Assembly: GCA_964596345.1 (NCBI GenBank)
Contig: CAZQSZ010000007.1
Coordinates: 305,029-369,028 of the forward strand
Origin: CADEDV01 sp964596345
GTDB taxonomy: Bacteria > Bacteroidota > Bacteroidia > Chitinophagales > Chitinophagaceae
DNA length: 64,000 nt
Reading direction: 5' to 3'
The notes below the pieces were generated by a model. That model searched no databases, was not told where the DNA came from, and saw only the letters and a program-made list of their open reading frames with translations. Made by a program: the position numbers and the translations under genes. How positions within the stretch are numbered: position 1 is the first letter of the stretch; each line of letters opens with the position of its first letter. Positions 50,748 through 58,883 of this stretch are shown one piece after another.

Positions 50748-51287
50748 TTATGCTTCCGCCATCAGGATCAGGGCAAAGACGGCATAGTTCAAAATATCAT
50801 GATAATTAGCATCAATGCCTTCGCTGACCAGGGTCTTCCCTTCATTGGATAATATCTGCCGGATACGCTGCAGTTTCATTAAGATCAGGTCCACGAAACT
50901 TTCCTGGCTCATGCTTCTCCACGCTTCGCCATAATCATGGTTTTTATCCTGCATCAGTCGTTTAGCGGTATTCACCTTTTCATCATACAAAGCAGCCACC
51001 TGTTGCAATTCCAGTTCTTCCGGGGCATCAGCAGGCAGGTCTAATTGTATCAACCCGATCACGGCATAATTGATGATGCCTTTGAATTCAGCGGTGATAT
51101 CATCTGCCACCTTCTGTTGTTTCTTTTCCTGGATAGTGCGGATACGCAGTGCTTTGATAAAGATCTGGTCAACGATCGAGATGGTACGCAGCACTCTCCA
51201 GGCCGTACCGTAATCGCTTGCCTTCTTCAAAAAAATCTCTTTGCAGGAGTTGATGGCGATATCGTATTGCTGGTTGGTTGTTGTCAT
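50748..51287 (-). CDS. DUF1599 protein, two tandem copies of the domain
   Basis: A 179-residue protein containing two related halves: KKASDYGTAWRVLRTISIVDQIFIKALRIR (about 16-45) and DKNHDYGEAWRSMSQESFVDLILMKLQRIR (about 113-142). The Asp-Tyr-Gly motif and helical pattern recall MazG/dUTPase-like nucleotide folds, but the reaction is unknown. It heads a minus-strand operon with BT_3928, the permease and CBS genes, and is divergent from folP. Confidence 0.88.
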   Translation of the reverse strand: MTTTNQQYDIAINSCKEIFLKKASDYGTAWRVLRTISIVDQIFIKALRIRTIQEKKQQKVADDITAEFKGIINYAVIGLIQLDLPADAPEELELQQVAALYDEKVNTAKRLMQDKNHDYGEAWRSMSQESFVDLILMKLQRIRQILSNEGKTLVSEGIDANYHDILNYAVFALILMAEA

Positions 51288-51425
51288 GTTTTTTGATCCA
51301 GGATTTCCTTTTATGGCTAAAACCAGAAATTTGAGACCAGGCCGGGAAACTTTCCTTTTTTATTTCTGGGGGCTGACTTCAGACTTCCGTTATATCTTAG
51401 CTCCAAAAATAACGAACTGCGACTA

Positions 51426-52253
51426 ATGTTTACACTGAATTGTAAAGGAAGATTACTGGTTATCGATAAGCCGGTGGTAATGGGGATCATCAATATCACC
51501 CCGGATTCTTTTTATAGTGGCAGCCGCTACCAGGACACGGAGGCTGTATTGAAGCAGGCCGGGCAAATGCTGAACGAGGGTGCCACGATTCTTGATATCG
51601 GCGGACAAAGCACCCGGCCCGGAAGTGAGAAGCTTAGTGCTGAACAGGAATCAGTGCGGATCATTGACCCGATAAGAGCTATCCACACTCATTTCCCGGA
51701 TACTTTTATTTCTGTGGATACGTATTATGCGGATGTGGCGAAACAAGCAGTTGCTGCAGGCGCCTCCATAGTGAATGATATCAGTGCCGGCCGTTTGGAT
51801 GATGCAATGATCCCTGCGGTGGCGGCATTACAGGTGCCTTATGTGCTGATGCACATGCAGGGAACACCGCAAACCATGCAACAGCAACCCATTTATGAAA
51901 ATGTGACAAAGGAGGTACTGGATTTCTTTATTCAAAAGAAAGATGAATTGAAGCAAGCTGGTATTCATGATATCATTATCGACCCGGGTTTTGGTTTTGG
52001 AAAAACAAGCACTCACAATTTTGAACTGCTGCGCCACCTGTCCCTATTTAAAATGCTGGATGCCCCGCTCCTGCTGGGCATTTCCCGCAAGTCAACTATC
52101 TATAAAACATTGGACATTACTGCAGAGCAGGCATTAAATGGAACGACGGTACTCAATACGATCGGGCTGATGAATGGTGCCGGCATCCTGCGGGTGCATG
52201 ATGTAAAAGAAGCCAAAGAAGCTATCACCCTGTTCAATAACTACTCCCTATAA
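51426..52253 (+). CDS. folP: Dihydropteroate synthase
   Basis: Joins p-aminobenzoate to dihydropterin pyrophosphate in folate synthesis; the target of sulphonamides. The 275-residue TIM barrel shows MGIINITPDSFYSGSRY, ILDIGGQSTRPGSE (the pterin and PABA loop), VNDISAGRLDDAMIP and the closing GTTVLNTIGLMNGAGILRVHDVKE. It is monocistronic and divergent from DUF1599, a pairing often seen in Bacteroidota. No resistance-type change can be judged by eye. Confidence 0.96.
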   Translation: MFTLNCKGRLLVIDKPVVMGIINITPDSFYSGSRYQDTEAVLKQAGQMLNEGATILDIGGQSTRPGSEKLSAEQESVRIIDPIRAIHTHFPDTFISVDTYYADVAKQAVAAGASIVNDISAGRLDDAMIPAVAALQVPYVLMHMQGTPQTMQQQPIYENVTKEVLDFFIQKKDELKQAGIHDIIIDPGFGFGKTSTHNFELLRHLSLFKMLDAPLLLGISRKSTIYKTLDITAEQALNGTTVLNTIGLMNGAGILRVHDVKEAKEAITLFNNYSL

Positions 52254-52257
52254 AAAA

Positions 52258-52284
52258 GAAAGAGCATCAAATGGATGCTCTTTC
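52258..52284. terminator. 11-bp perfect hairpin right after folP
   Basis: GAAAGAGCATC (52258-52268) pairs with GATGCTCTTTC (52274-52284), 5-nt loop, starting 5 bp after the folP stop. The T-run lies on the minus-strand side, so it may act on transcripts from either direction. The region from 52285 to 52454 shows no gene or recognisable site. Confidence 0.65.
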
Positions 52285-52454
52285 AGCAAGATGTTTAATC
52301 ATTGCCTGTGTAACCAGGTGCTTTCACAGACCTATCAAAAGCGGATTATAATAAAGGGTAATAAGTAAGTGGGCTGCTCAGGAACCTGTTTCAAGGGGTA
52401 GTGATTATCAAACCTGGACCTTGGACTAAAAACGGGGCCTCTGTAACAACGGAT

Positions 52455-52485
52455 AAAAAAACCCGTCTCTGTTATGAAGACGGGT
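52455..52485 (-). terminator. Terminator after the FKBP gene
   Basis: ACCCGTCT (52461-52468) pairs with AGACGGGT (52478-52485) around a 9-nt loop, followed on the minus strand by seven T. Confidence 0.88.
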
Positions 52486-52537
52486 GTAAAGTTCAGTTAT
52501 TATTTGATGACTGCATTATTTATTTGGTTGAGCCGCG

Positions 52538-53455
52538 TCAATTTTTTTTCTGCAGCTCTTTTACAGCCGGCTGTTGTACTTCCTGCTGATCTTTTACATC
52601 TACTACTTTGATATCAAAAATCAAATTTTCAAATTCTTTAATATTGGGTGAGTTAGGGCGGGCACCATAGGCGAGCATCGATGGAATGTAAAGTTTTGCT
52701 TCCGCACCGGGACGAAGGAATAGCATTGCTTCATCAAAACCTTTGATCATTTGTCCTGTTCCTACGGCAAATGTCATTGGCTCCACATGATTAAAAGCCG
52801 TATCGGTGTTGCTGTCGAAAACTTTTCCGGTTATAAAACCGGTGCCGGTATAATTGACAGAGATCATTTTACCCGGAGCAACCAGGTCACCGGTACCGGG
52901 ATTGATCACCTGTACAAAAGTTCCGCTGGGTGTTTTTTGTGCACTGATCTTTTTATCGGCCAGGTATTTGGAAAGTGAATTTATTTCAGCAGCAAGAAAT
53001 ACACTTTTTTCTTTTTCTTCATCCAGCCGGGCCGCTGAATCAGTAGTGAATACGTCAATTACCCTGATGGTGGTAATGATGCGGTCACCGTTTCTGAATT
53101 GCGGAGGTACATTCTCAGGATTTCTTTTGATGAAAGTGTCCATCATCTGCGTAGCAATAACGCTGTCACCTTTTTTCAGCAGCAAAATAATCTCTGAAAT
53201 ATCATAAGGGTTGCTGAAATCAGTTACGGGCATATAGAAAGGTATCTTACCCCGGGTGGTGAAGTAGATACTGTCTTTTATCTCCTGGGTATAATTAAGC
53301 TTGATGATATTCCCTTTTTGCACTTTGACGGTTCCTTTACCAGCTATTAACTTGTAAGGCATCCCGCCGGGTGTTTTTTTATGGGAAACTTGGTTACAGG
53401 CTGTAAACAGGATGACAGCAAACATCGCTAAAACGAAAGACTGGATCAGTTTCAT
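52538..53455 (-). CDS. Two-domain FKBP-type peptidyl-prolyl isomerase lipoprotein
   Basis: A 305-residue lipoprotein (lipobox FTAC, Cys20). The C-terminal domain (about 185-290) is a standard FKBP: SVNYTGTGFITGKVFDSN, FAVGTGQMIKGFDEAMLFLRPGAEAKLYIPSMLAYGA, ending NLIFDIKVVDV. The first domain (about 50-140) has the FKBP strand order (NIIKLNYTQEIKD... LLKKGDSVIATQM) but lacks the canonical active-site residues, so it is probably a chaperone or dimer module. It would fold proteins in the periplasm. It starts 9 bp after the DHH gene and is likely co-transcribed. Confidence 0.88.
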   Translation of the reverse strand: MKLIQSFVLAMFAVILFTACNQVSHKKTPGGMPYKLIAGKGTVKVQKGNIIKLNYTQEIKDSIYFTTRGKIPFYMPVTDFSNPYDISEIILLLKKGDSVIATQMMDTFIKRNPENVPPQFRNGDRIITTIRVIDVFTTDSAARLDEEKEKSVFLAAEINSLSKYLADKKISAQKTPSGTFVQVINPGTGDLVAPGKMISVNYTGTGFITGKVFDSNTDTAFNHVEPMTFAVGTGQMIKGFDEAMLFLRPGAEAKLYIPSMLAYGARPNSPNIKEFENLIFDIKVVDVKDQQEVQQPAVKELQKKN

Positions 53456-53464
53456 ATTTATTAA

Positions 53465-54472
53465 TTATTGTAAAAGTTTGGCGTTTTCTTTCAATACTTC
53501 CTTGAATTTTTTTACCGTGTTTTCCAGCGAATCACTGCTGCGGCCCCCGGCTGCATTATAGTGGCCACCGCCCTCAAAATAAGTGCGGGCAAATGTATTA
53601 CAATCAAAATCCCCTTTGCTGCGGAAGCTCCATTTTCTTTCCTCATCCCGGTCAATGACCAGGGCCACCAGCTTGATGCCCTGGATGGACTGGGGATAAT
53701 TGACCAGGCCTTCTGTATCGCCGGTCTTAATATAAAACTTCAGCAGGTCGCTTTTGGGAATGGCGATCAGGGCCGTATTGTATTCATAAAAAATTTCCAT
53801 CCGGTGCAGCAACACATGCCCGGTAAACCGAAGCCGGTTCTCCAGGAAATTATCAAACAGCTTATCATGCACTTTCGGGTGTTTCAGGCCTCTTTCTTTC
53901 AGGTCTGCAACAATTTTGTGTACACCGGCATGTGCGGAGGGAAAGCGGAACGAACCGGTATCTCCCACCAGCCCGGCATATAAGCACTCACTGATATCTT
54001 CGTTGATCAACTCTCCCTTCCCGGTACCCATAATGAAATCATAGATCATTTCACAGGTGGAACTTTTTCCGGTATCACTAATGCCATAATCAAAAGAAGG
54101 AGTATCAGGCTCCTGGTGATGGTCGATCAGTATTTTGGTACAGGCCAGCTGCTTCAGCTTTTCTGTCAGGGTCTTGGTGCGATGAAAAATATTAAAGTCA
54201 AGGCAGAATAACCAATCCGCTTCGTCCAGTACGGCTTCAGCTTTTAGTTTATTCATTTCATAATCCATCACGTCTTTCACACCCGGCATCCAGTTCACCC
54301 AGCCCGCCCAGTTGGTGGGAGAAATGACGGTTACCTGGTGGCCCAGCTGTTCCAGGAAAAGCCGGAGTGCCAGCGAGGAACCCATGGCATCCGCATCCGG
54401 TTTCTGGTGGGTGGTGATCGCAATTTTCCGGGACTGGCCCAGCAGTGGATATATCTCTTGTATTGGCTTCAT
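53465..54472 (-). CDS. DHH/DHHA1 phosphoesterase (NrnA-like)
   Basis: A 335-residue enzyme of the NrnA type: ITTHQKPDADAMGSSLAL (metal motif I), LFCLDFN, the DHH motif LIDHHQEPD, GLVGDTGSFRF and the C-terminal DHHA1 loop GGGHYNAAGGR. NrnA degrades 2-5-mer RNAs and dephosphorylates pAp. The Asp-Asn-x-x-x-Arg variant LDFNIFHR differs slightly from the usual DCAN region. It heads an operon with the FKBP gene. Confidence 0.92.
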   Translation of the reverse strand: MKPIQEIYPLLGQSRKIAITTHQKPDADAMGSSLALRLFLEQLGHQVTVISPTNWAGWVNWMPGVKDVMDYEMNKLKAEAVLDEADWLFCLDFNIFHRTKTLTEKLKQLACTKILIDHHQEPDTPSFDYGISDTGKSSTCEMIYDFIMGTGKGELINEDISECLYAGLVGDTGSFRFPSAHAGVHKIVADLKERGLKHPKVHDKLFDNFLENRLRFTGHVLLHRMEIFYEYNTALIAIPKSDLLKFYIKTGDTEGLVNYPQSIQGIKLVALVIDRDEERKWSFRSKGDFDCNTFARTYFEGGGHYNAAGGRSSDSLENTVKKFKEVLKENAKLLQ

Positions 54473-54483
54473 AAAGACGGCTG

Positions 54484-54491
54484 CGAAGATA
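54484..54491 (-). promoter_or_regulatory. Candidate -7 box for the DHH gene (TATCTTCG)
   Basis: On the minus strand TATCTTCG matches TAnnTTTG with the TTCG variant, 11 bp before the ATG. Confidence 0.4.
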
Positions 54492-54600
54492 AAGAGTTTG
54501 GAGTTAGCAGCTTGGAGATTGTGGTTTCTGCCTTTTGGGTGTGGGCAGGTCTTTTTTGGAAATAACCATCACCAGCCAGTTATAAACCACAAACTTCACC

Positions 54601-54608
54601 TATTTTTG
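54601..54608 (+). promoter_or_regulatory. Candidate -7 box for ndk (TATTTTTG)
   Basis: A perfect TAnnTTTG, 26 bp before the ATG. The following bases GCGGCGC resemble those after the pdhA box (GCGTCCC). Confidence 0.55.
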
Positions 54609-54634
54609 CGGCGCAAAAAACAAATAACGTAACT

Positions 54635-55051
54635 ATGAGCAATCGGACATTCACCATGATCAAACCTGACGCCATGAAGAACGGCCATGCAGGTGCCATC
54701 ATCGATCGTATTATCAAAGAAGGATACAAAATTGTAGCATTAAAGCAAACCAAACTGAGCCCCGAAAAAGCCGGTGAGTTTTATGCGATCCATAAAGAAA
54801 GACCTTTCTTTGGTGAGTTGGTAGAGTTTATGAGCAGCGGGGTTATTATTGCTGCCATCCTCGAAAAAGAGAATGCAGTCGCTTCTTTCCGTGACCTGAT
54901 CGGTGCCACCAACCCTGCCAATGCAGCAGAAGGTACGATCCGTAAGTTATATGCCACTTCCGTAGGTGAGAATGCCGTACACGGCAGTGACAGTGATGAG
55001 AATGCAAAGATCGAAGGTTCTTTCTTCTTCAGCGGACTGGAACAGTTCTGA
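54635..55051 (+). CDS. ndk: Nucleoside diphosphate kinase
   Basis: Phosphorylates nucleoside diphosphates by ping-pong through a phospho-His. The 138-residue protein opens TFTMIKPDAMKNG and has the catalytic His116 in ENAVHGSDS. Full-length and typical. It is monocistronic, with a promoter box and a strong terminator. Confidence 0.97.
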   Translation: MSNRTFTMIKPDAMKNGHAGAIIDRIIKEGYKIVALKQTKLSPEKAGEFYAIHKERPFFGELVEFMSSGVIIAAILEKENAVASFRDLIGATNPANAAEGTIRKLYATSVGENAVHGSDSDENAKIEGSFFFSGLEQF

Positions 55052-55073
55052 TCATTGATACAGTAAAACATTG

Positions 55074-55102
55074 AAGCCGGTAATTGCGTTACCGGCTTTT
55101 TT
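55074..55102 (+). terminator. Terminator after ndk
   Basis: AAGCCGGTAA (55074-55083) pairs perfectly with TTACCGGCTT (55089-55098), 5-nt loop, then TTTT. It overlaps the region 3' of the VOC gene, whose stop is at 55105, so it may serve both strands. Confidence 0.9.
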
Positions 55103-55104
55103 AT

Positions 55105-55512
55105 TTACCCGGGTAATTTACTTTCATCCATATATAATATTTCCCACTGGTGACCATCCGGGTCGGCAAAACTATGCTGGTACATCCATCCATGATCAGC
55201 AGGTTCTGCATACGTACGGCCACCAGCTTCCACGGCTTTTTTTACGAGTTCATCGACCTGTTCCCGGCTGTCCGTATCAATAGCGATCAAGACTTCCGTT
55301 GTTTGGCGGGCATCAGCGATTTCTTTTTTTGTAAAATTTTTAAACATGGGTTCCGTCAGCAGCATAGCATAAATGCTTCCATCATTGATAACAAGACAGG
55401 CAGCCTTATCATCGGTGAACTGCTGGTTAAAAGAGAACCCGAGGTGCGTGAAGAAAGCAATACTTCTTTTCAGGTCTTTGACGGGCAGGTTGACAAAAAT
55501 TTTGCTTGGCAT
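55105..55512 (-). CDS. VOC-family protein (glyoxalase/extradiol type)
   Basis: A 135-residue single VOC module: SKIFVNLPVKDLKRSIAFFTHLGF, MLLTEPMFKNFTKK and the closing HSFADPDGHQWEILYMDE. The ATG at 55512 starts the module; the longer frame to 55563 adds an unlikely tail overlapping the PhnB-like gene. Metal-ligand His/Glu are partly present. Substrate unknown. Last gene of a five-gene minus-strand operon. Confidence 0.9.
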   Translation of the reverse strand: MPSKIFVNLPVKDLKRSIAFFTHLGFSFNQQFTDDKAACLVINDGSIYAMLLTEPMFKNFTKKEIADARQTTEVLIAIDTDSREQVDELVKKAVEAGGRTYAEPADHGWMYQHSFADPDGHQWEILYMDESKLPG

Positions 55513-55531
55513 TTCTTGCAGTTTAAATGAT

Positions 55532-56005
55532 TTATTGGTTATACGCTTTTTCAATGTCGGCAATAATGATCTTGTTCATTTGCAGCATAGCCTGCATCAC
55601 CCTTCCGGCTTTCACCGGGTCTTTATCACCCATCCGTTTCATTAATACGGAAGGAATAATTTGCCAGGACAGCCCGAATTTATCTTTCAGCCAGCCGCAC
55701 CTGCTTTCCTGTCCGCCATCCGCCACCAGGCTGTTCCAGTAATGATCCACTTCTTCCTGTGTTTCGCAGCTGACAAAGAACGAAGTGGCTTCTGTGAATT
55801 TGAATTGCGGGCCCGCATCAAAGGCATAGAACTGCTGGCCATCCAGTTCAAATACGCCGGTCATTACCTGGCCCTTCGGGAAAGGACTGCCCTCGGTCCA
55901 GTACTTGATATTAATGATCTTTGAATTTTTGAAAATGGAAGTATAGAGACGGATAGCTTCTTCTGCTCGTCCGTCAAACCATAAAAAAGGCGTTATCGTT
56001 TGCAT
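55532..56005 (-). CDS. PhnB-like VOC protein
   Basis: A 157-residue protein with the PhnB/3-dmu-9 pattern ITPFLWFDGRAEEAIRLYTSIFKNSKI and CGWLKDKFGLSWQIIPSVL. These were once mis-named demethylubiquinone methyltransferases; the real substrate is not known. It lies 11 bp from the DUF1801 gene and 19 bp from the VOC gene. Confidence 0.92.
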   Translation of the reverse strand: MQTITPFLWFDGRAEEAIRLYTSIFKNSKIINIKYWTEGSPFPKGQVMTGVFELDGQQFYAFDAGPQFKFTEATSFFVSCETQEEVDHYWNSLVADGGQESRCGWLKDKFGLSWQIIPSVLMKRMGDKDPVKAGRVMQAMLQMNKIIIADIEKAYNQ

Positions 56006-56016
56006 AGTCGCTGGTT

Positions 56017-56793
56017 TTATTTTTTGTCGATCAGTTGTATGATCTCTGTAATGATCCTTGTCAGCTCTTTTTTATTTTTGCTGGCTTCGGCCTTGTCTTT
56101 GAAATAAACTAAACGGCGGTCTTTATAAGTTCCTTTCAGCAGATCCGATTTTACTTTCACCACTGCCGGGTGATGAAAGACGAGCAATAGTTTTTGCGTT
56201 CTGTAAGGGCCGAATGTGAGGATGTCTTCTTTGTAATAATAACTGGGCGCATTCCATTTGATTCTCTCTCCCAGTTTGTAGCTGGCTGCTTTAATGATCT
56301 TCCGCACGGTTTCAATCTCAGTCTTCACAGCAGGGCTCAGGTTATTGATCCAGGCTTTTACTTGTTCTTCATCAGTTGGTTTCTTTGATTTTACTTTTGT
56401 TGGAGCAGCCTTCTCCTTTTTTCCTGCCTTCTTTGCCTGGGCTTTCTCCAGGTTTTGCAGCACCCTGAATTTTACGATCTGTGTTATCAATCCGGCAGGT
56501 AATGGTTTATCCAATGGAAATTGTACAGTTCCCTTGGAGGTCACATAGTTTGACAACTCTTTGGTGAAGGCTTCAATACCTGCGGCACCGGGATAAAAAC
56601 CAATATGCGTTTTATAACCGGAGAAGTGAACCAGGTTACCTCCCTGCACAAAAGTGGGTATGCCATAGCTGATGGTCTCGGTGGCTTTGGGAGCCGCTTT
56701 CTGAATAATGGCCCTGATCTTTTTGAGCATAACCTGTGTTGCTGTTGGAAAACCGGCTATGAATTCATCGGTATTGGCGGCGGCTTTTTGCAT
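56017..56793 (-). CDS. Fused double-DUF1801 protein
   Basis: A 258-residue protein in which two DUF1801/YdhG-like modules are joined by a Lys/Ala-rich linker (about 118-140). Module 1 has ETISYGIPTFVQGGNLVHFSGYKTHIGFYPG; module 2 has ERIKWNAPSYYYKEDILTFGPYRTQKLLLVFHH. Single DUF1801 proteins are usual (about 120-150 residues), so the fusion is notable. The fold is a small alpha/beta domain without proven activity; a related single-domain protein family includes the iron chaperone frataxin-like fold. Confidence 0.85.
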   Translation of the reverse strand: MQKAAANTDEFIAGFPTATQVMLKKIRAIIQKAAPKATETISYGIPTFVQGGNLVHFSGYKTHIGFYPGAAGIEAFTKELSNYVTSKGTVQFPLDKPLPAGLITQIVKFRVLQNLEKAQAKKAGKKEKAAPTKVKSKKPTDEEQVKAWINNLSPAVKTEIETVRKIIKAASYKLGERIKWNAPSYYYKEDILTFGPYRTQKLLLVFHHPAVVKVKSDLLKGTYKDRRLVYFKDKAEASKNKKELTRIITEIIQLIDKK

Positions 56794-56816
56794 AATCGTT
56801 TATTTAAAGAGAATGT

Positions 56817-57026
56817 TTATTCCAATATACTGCAGTTATATCCATTTTCCGTCATCAATGTGATGACCTGCACGGGATGAAAATCTTGTCCCTCCAGCCG
56901 CAATATTTTATCACAATCATGCAGGTCAATATTGATCCGGCTGGCCGGGAAATGCTCTTTCAGTAACCCGATCATCTTCCGGGCCTCGTTCACTTCGCCT
57001 ACATTGGTTTTAAACACTTCGATCAT
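56817..57026 (-). CDS. Small ferredoxin-like-fold protein, unknown
   Basis: A 69-residue protein with the strand-helix-strand pattern of an HMA-like fold (MIEVFKTNVGEVNEARKMIGLLKEHFPASRINIDLHDCDKILRLEGQDF) but no CxxC metal motif. It lies within the five-gene operon, 22-23 bp from each neighbour, which supports it being real. Function unknown. Confidence 0.6.
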   Translation of the reverse strand: MIEVFKTNVGEVNEARKMIGLLKEHFPASRINIDLHDCDKILRLEGQDFHPVQVITLMTENGYNCSILE

Positions 57027-57048
57027 ACAGTGACTTATTGTAACAACT

Positions 57049-57573
57049 TCATGGTTTCTTTCCCTCCAGGTGGTGCAAAATATTTTTTACCTGTTGCCAA
57101 TGCCGTTGTGTATGAAACCACACAAAATACAGGATCTCCAGTTTGCTGATATCCCCGAAAGCGGGGTGATTGATCAACACCGGTAAGTCGCTGTGATCAC
57201 TGACTTCTTTTATCGCCCTGAATGACTGTTCAAGTTGATAGATCAGTTCTTCCTTTTCATACAGCTCTCTTGTAGGTAGAATGAAGTCAGGGGCCTTAAA
57301 TTTTTTCGAAAAGTCAAGGAATATATCTTCCAGTTCCCCGGCCCGTTCATCCGGAGCCCGGTTAATGGGGATGCCAGCTAACGATAAGGCCTTTGCAATG
57401 GACGTATTGGATAGTGTAATATGATCCGCCACCTGTGCAATCGTCCAGCTTTCTTCAAACGGAACAGCATTGATCATTGCATCGGGAATGTGTTTTAATA
57501 AACTGGCCAGTTCAATACCTGTTGCGTTCATTGAACCGATAATTAAATGATAGCTGGCGGTGGTGATTGGCAT
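57049..57573 (-). CDS. DinB-family protein
   Basis: A 174-residue four-helix DinB protein: SWTIAQVADHITLSNTSIAKAL and the terminal FVWFHTQRHWQQVKNILHHL, with His residues in VADHI and HTQRH that bind a metal in relatives. Some DinB proteins are thiol transferases or hydrolases (bacillithiol, mycothiol), but many are uncharacterised. The ATG at 57573 is chosen since the longer frame to 57603 crosses the -7 box. It is the first gene of the five-gene operon. Confidence 0.9.
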   Translation of the reverse strand: MPITTASYHLIIGSMNATGIELASLLKHIPDAMINAVPFEESWTIAQVADHITLSNTSIAKALSLAGIPINRAPDERAGELEDIFLDFSKKFKAPDFILPTRELYEKEELIYQLEQSFRAIKEVSDHSDLPVLINHPAFGDISKLEILYFVWFHTQRHWQQVKNILHHLEGKKP

Positions 57574-57590
57574 AGTAATATTTCTGCTAA

Positions 57591-57598
57591 CAAACCTA
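57591..57598 (-). promoter_or_regulatory. Candidate -7 box for the DinB operon (TAGGTTTG)
   Basis: A perfect TAnnTTTG on the minus strand, 17 bp before the DinB ATG. It lies 72 bp from the divergent GlxA promoter, so one regulator could control both. Confidence 0.5.
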
Positions 57599-57646
57599 TA
57601 CAACCTGTTTTGATTATGCAGGGTGATAATGCGGCAATCCCCGGGG

Positions 57647-57677
57647 TTGATTGCGACAAACTGATTTGCTACATTTG
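57647..57677 (+). promoter_or_regulatory. Promoter for the GlxA/AraC gene: TTG - 20 bp - TACATTTG
   Basis: TTG (57647-57649) and TACATTTG (57670-57677) are 20 bp apart, a full match to the Bacteroidota consensus. The leader would be about 12 bp. Confidence 0.75.
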
Positions 57678-57695
57678 ATCAACAAACAACCAGCG

Positions 57696-58679
57696 ATGAA
57701 GCATATCTCTATACTTATCCCGGCCGGTCATAGCAGCCTGCCGAATATTGACGGGTCGCAGCAGATACTCACAGAAGTAAATAATATTCTTACGGGTATG
57801 GGTAAAGAACCGCTGTTTAAAATCCAGCTGGTCGGATTGTCAACTGAAATTCAACAACGCAATGGGTTATACACTATTCAACCCGATGTACTGATCGCTG
57901 ATGTAAAAAAAACCGATATCATTATTATCCCGGCTATGCATGGCGACCTGCAACAAGCCATGGAAGCCAACGCTGCCTTCCTGCCCTGGATCACCGAACA
58001 GTATAAGAAAGGCGCCGAGCTCGTCAGTTTTTGTATTGCTGCATTCTTTGTAGCATCAACCGGTTTACTGAACGGAAAGAAATGTGCCACCCACTGGATC
58101 GTTGCCAACCAGTTCAGGGCTATGTTTCCCGAAGTGATCCTGGTGGATGATCGTATCATGACGGAAGAAGATGGTATCTATTCCAGCGGCGGTGCTTATT
58201 CGTTTCTGAATTTACTGGCCTACCTGATTGAAAAATATGCCGGCCGTGATGTGGCCATCCGGATTGCCAAAACGTTTATGATCGATATTGACCGGGAAAG
58301 CCAGTCGCCTTTTATTATGTTCAACGGGCAGAAGACCCATGAAGATGAACCGATCAAAAAGGCACAGGATTATATTGAGCGGAATTATAACGACAAGATC
58401 ACCGTGGACCAACTGGCGGATATGCTGGCACTGGGCAGAAGAAACCTGGAAAGACGTTTTAAGAAAGCGACAGCGAATACCGTGGTGGAATATATACAAC
58501 GGGTAAAGATCGAAGCGGCCAAGAAAGGTTTTGAGACCAGCCGCAAAAATATCAATGAAGTAATGTATGAAGTAGGCTATAATGATACCAAGGCTTTCCG
58601 CACCACCTTTAAAAAAATTACCGGACTCTCCCCTGTTGAATACCGGAATAAATATAATAAGACAGCTGCCTCAGCATAG
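57696..58679 (+). CDS. GlxA-family transcriptional regulator (DJ-1/PfpI + AraC HTH)
   Basis: The ATG at 57696 gives a 327-residue protein. Residues 1-190 form a DJ-1/PfpI-like domain (ISILIPAGHSSLPNIDGSQQILTEV... GAELVSFCIAAFFVASTGLLNGKKCATHW) that keeps the nucleophile-elbow Cys. Residues about 215-325 are an AraC/XylS DNA-binding domain (VDQLADMLALGRRNLERRFKKATANTVVEYIQRVKIEAAK... VMYEVGYNDTKAFRTTFKKITGLSPVEYR). It likely senses a small molecule and regulates the divergent DinB/VOC operon. A longer frame to 57651 overlaps its own promoter. Confidence 0.93.
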   Translation: MKHISILIPAGHSSLPNIDGSQQILTEVNNILTGMGKEPLFKIQLVGLSTEIQQRNGLYTIQPDVLIADVKKTDIIIIPAMHGDLQQAMEANAAFLPWITEQYKKGAELVSFCIAAFFVASTGLLNGKKCATHWIVANQFRAMFPEVILVDDRIMTEEDGIYSSGGAYSFLNLLAYLIEKYAGRDVAIRIAKTFMIDIDRESQSPFIMFNGQKTHEDEPIKKAQDYIERNYNDKITVDQLADMLALGRRNLERRFKKATANTVVEYIQRVKIEAAKKGFETSRKNINEVMYEVGYNDTKAFRTTFKKITGLSPVEYRNKYNKTAASA

Positions 58680-58811
58680 CCAGTTGCCAGCAATAGACGG
58701 GGAAATGTTAACCACTATCTATCGTCGTATACCTTTATGATCCTGCTCATGTGCAATTATTGGGGCTGGTAATATTTTCGCCCCCATCGAATACAGTACA
58801 AATTATTTATG

Positions 58812-58834
58812 ATAAGTGTTTTCACTTATTTTTT
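58812..58834 (+). terminator. Hairpin before the glycine-rich gene
   Basis: ATAAGTG (58812-58818) pairs with CACTTAT (58823-58829) over a TTTT loop, then T6. It is in the right orientation to end the GlxA transcript, 130 bp past that gene's stop. The stem is A+T-rich, so strength is uncertain. Confidence 0.55.
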
Positions 58835-58837
58835 ATT

Positions 58838-58845
58838 TATTTTCG
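58838..58845 (+). promoter_or_regulatory. Candidate -7 box for the glycine-rich gene (TATTTTCG)
   Basis: The TTCG variant of TAnnTTTG, 38 bp before the ATG and just after the hairpin. Confidence 0.35.
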
Positions 58846-58883
58846 CGGCACGAACCCATTACAAGCACTAAAATTCAACCACC

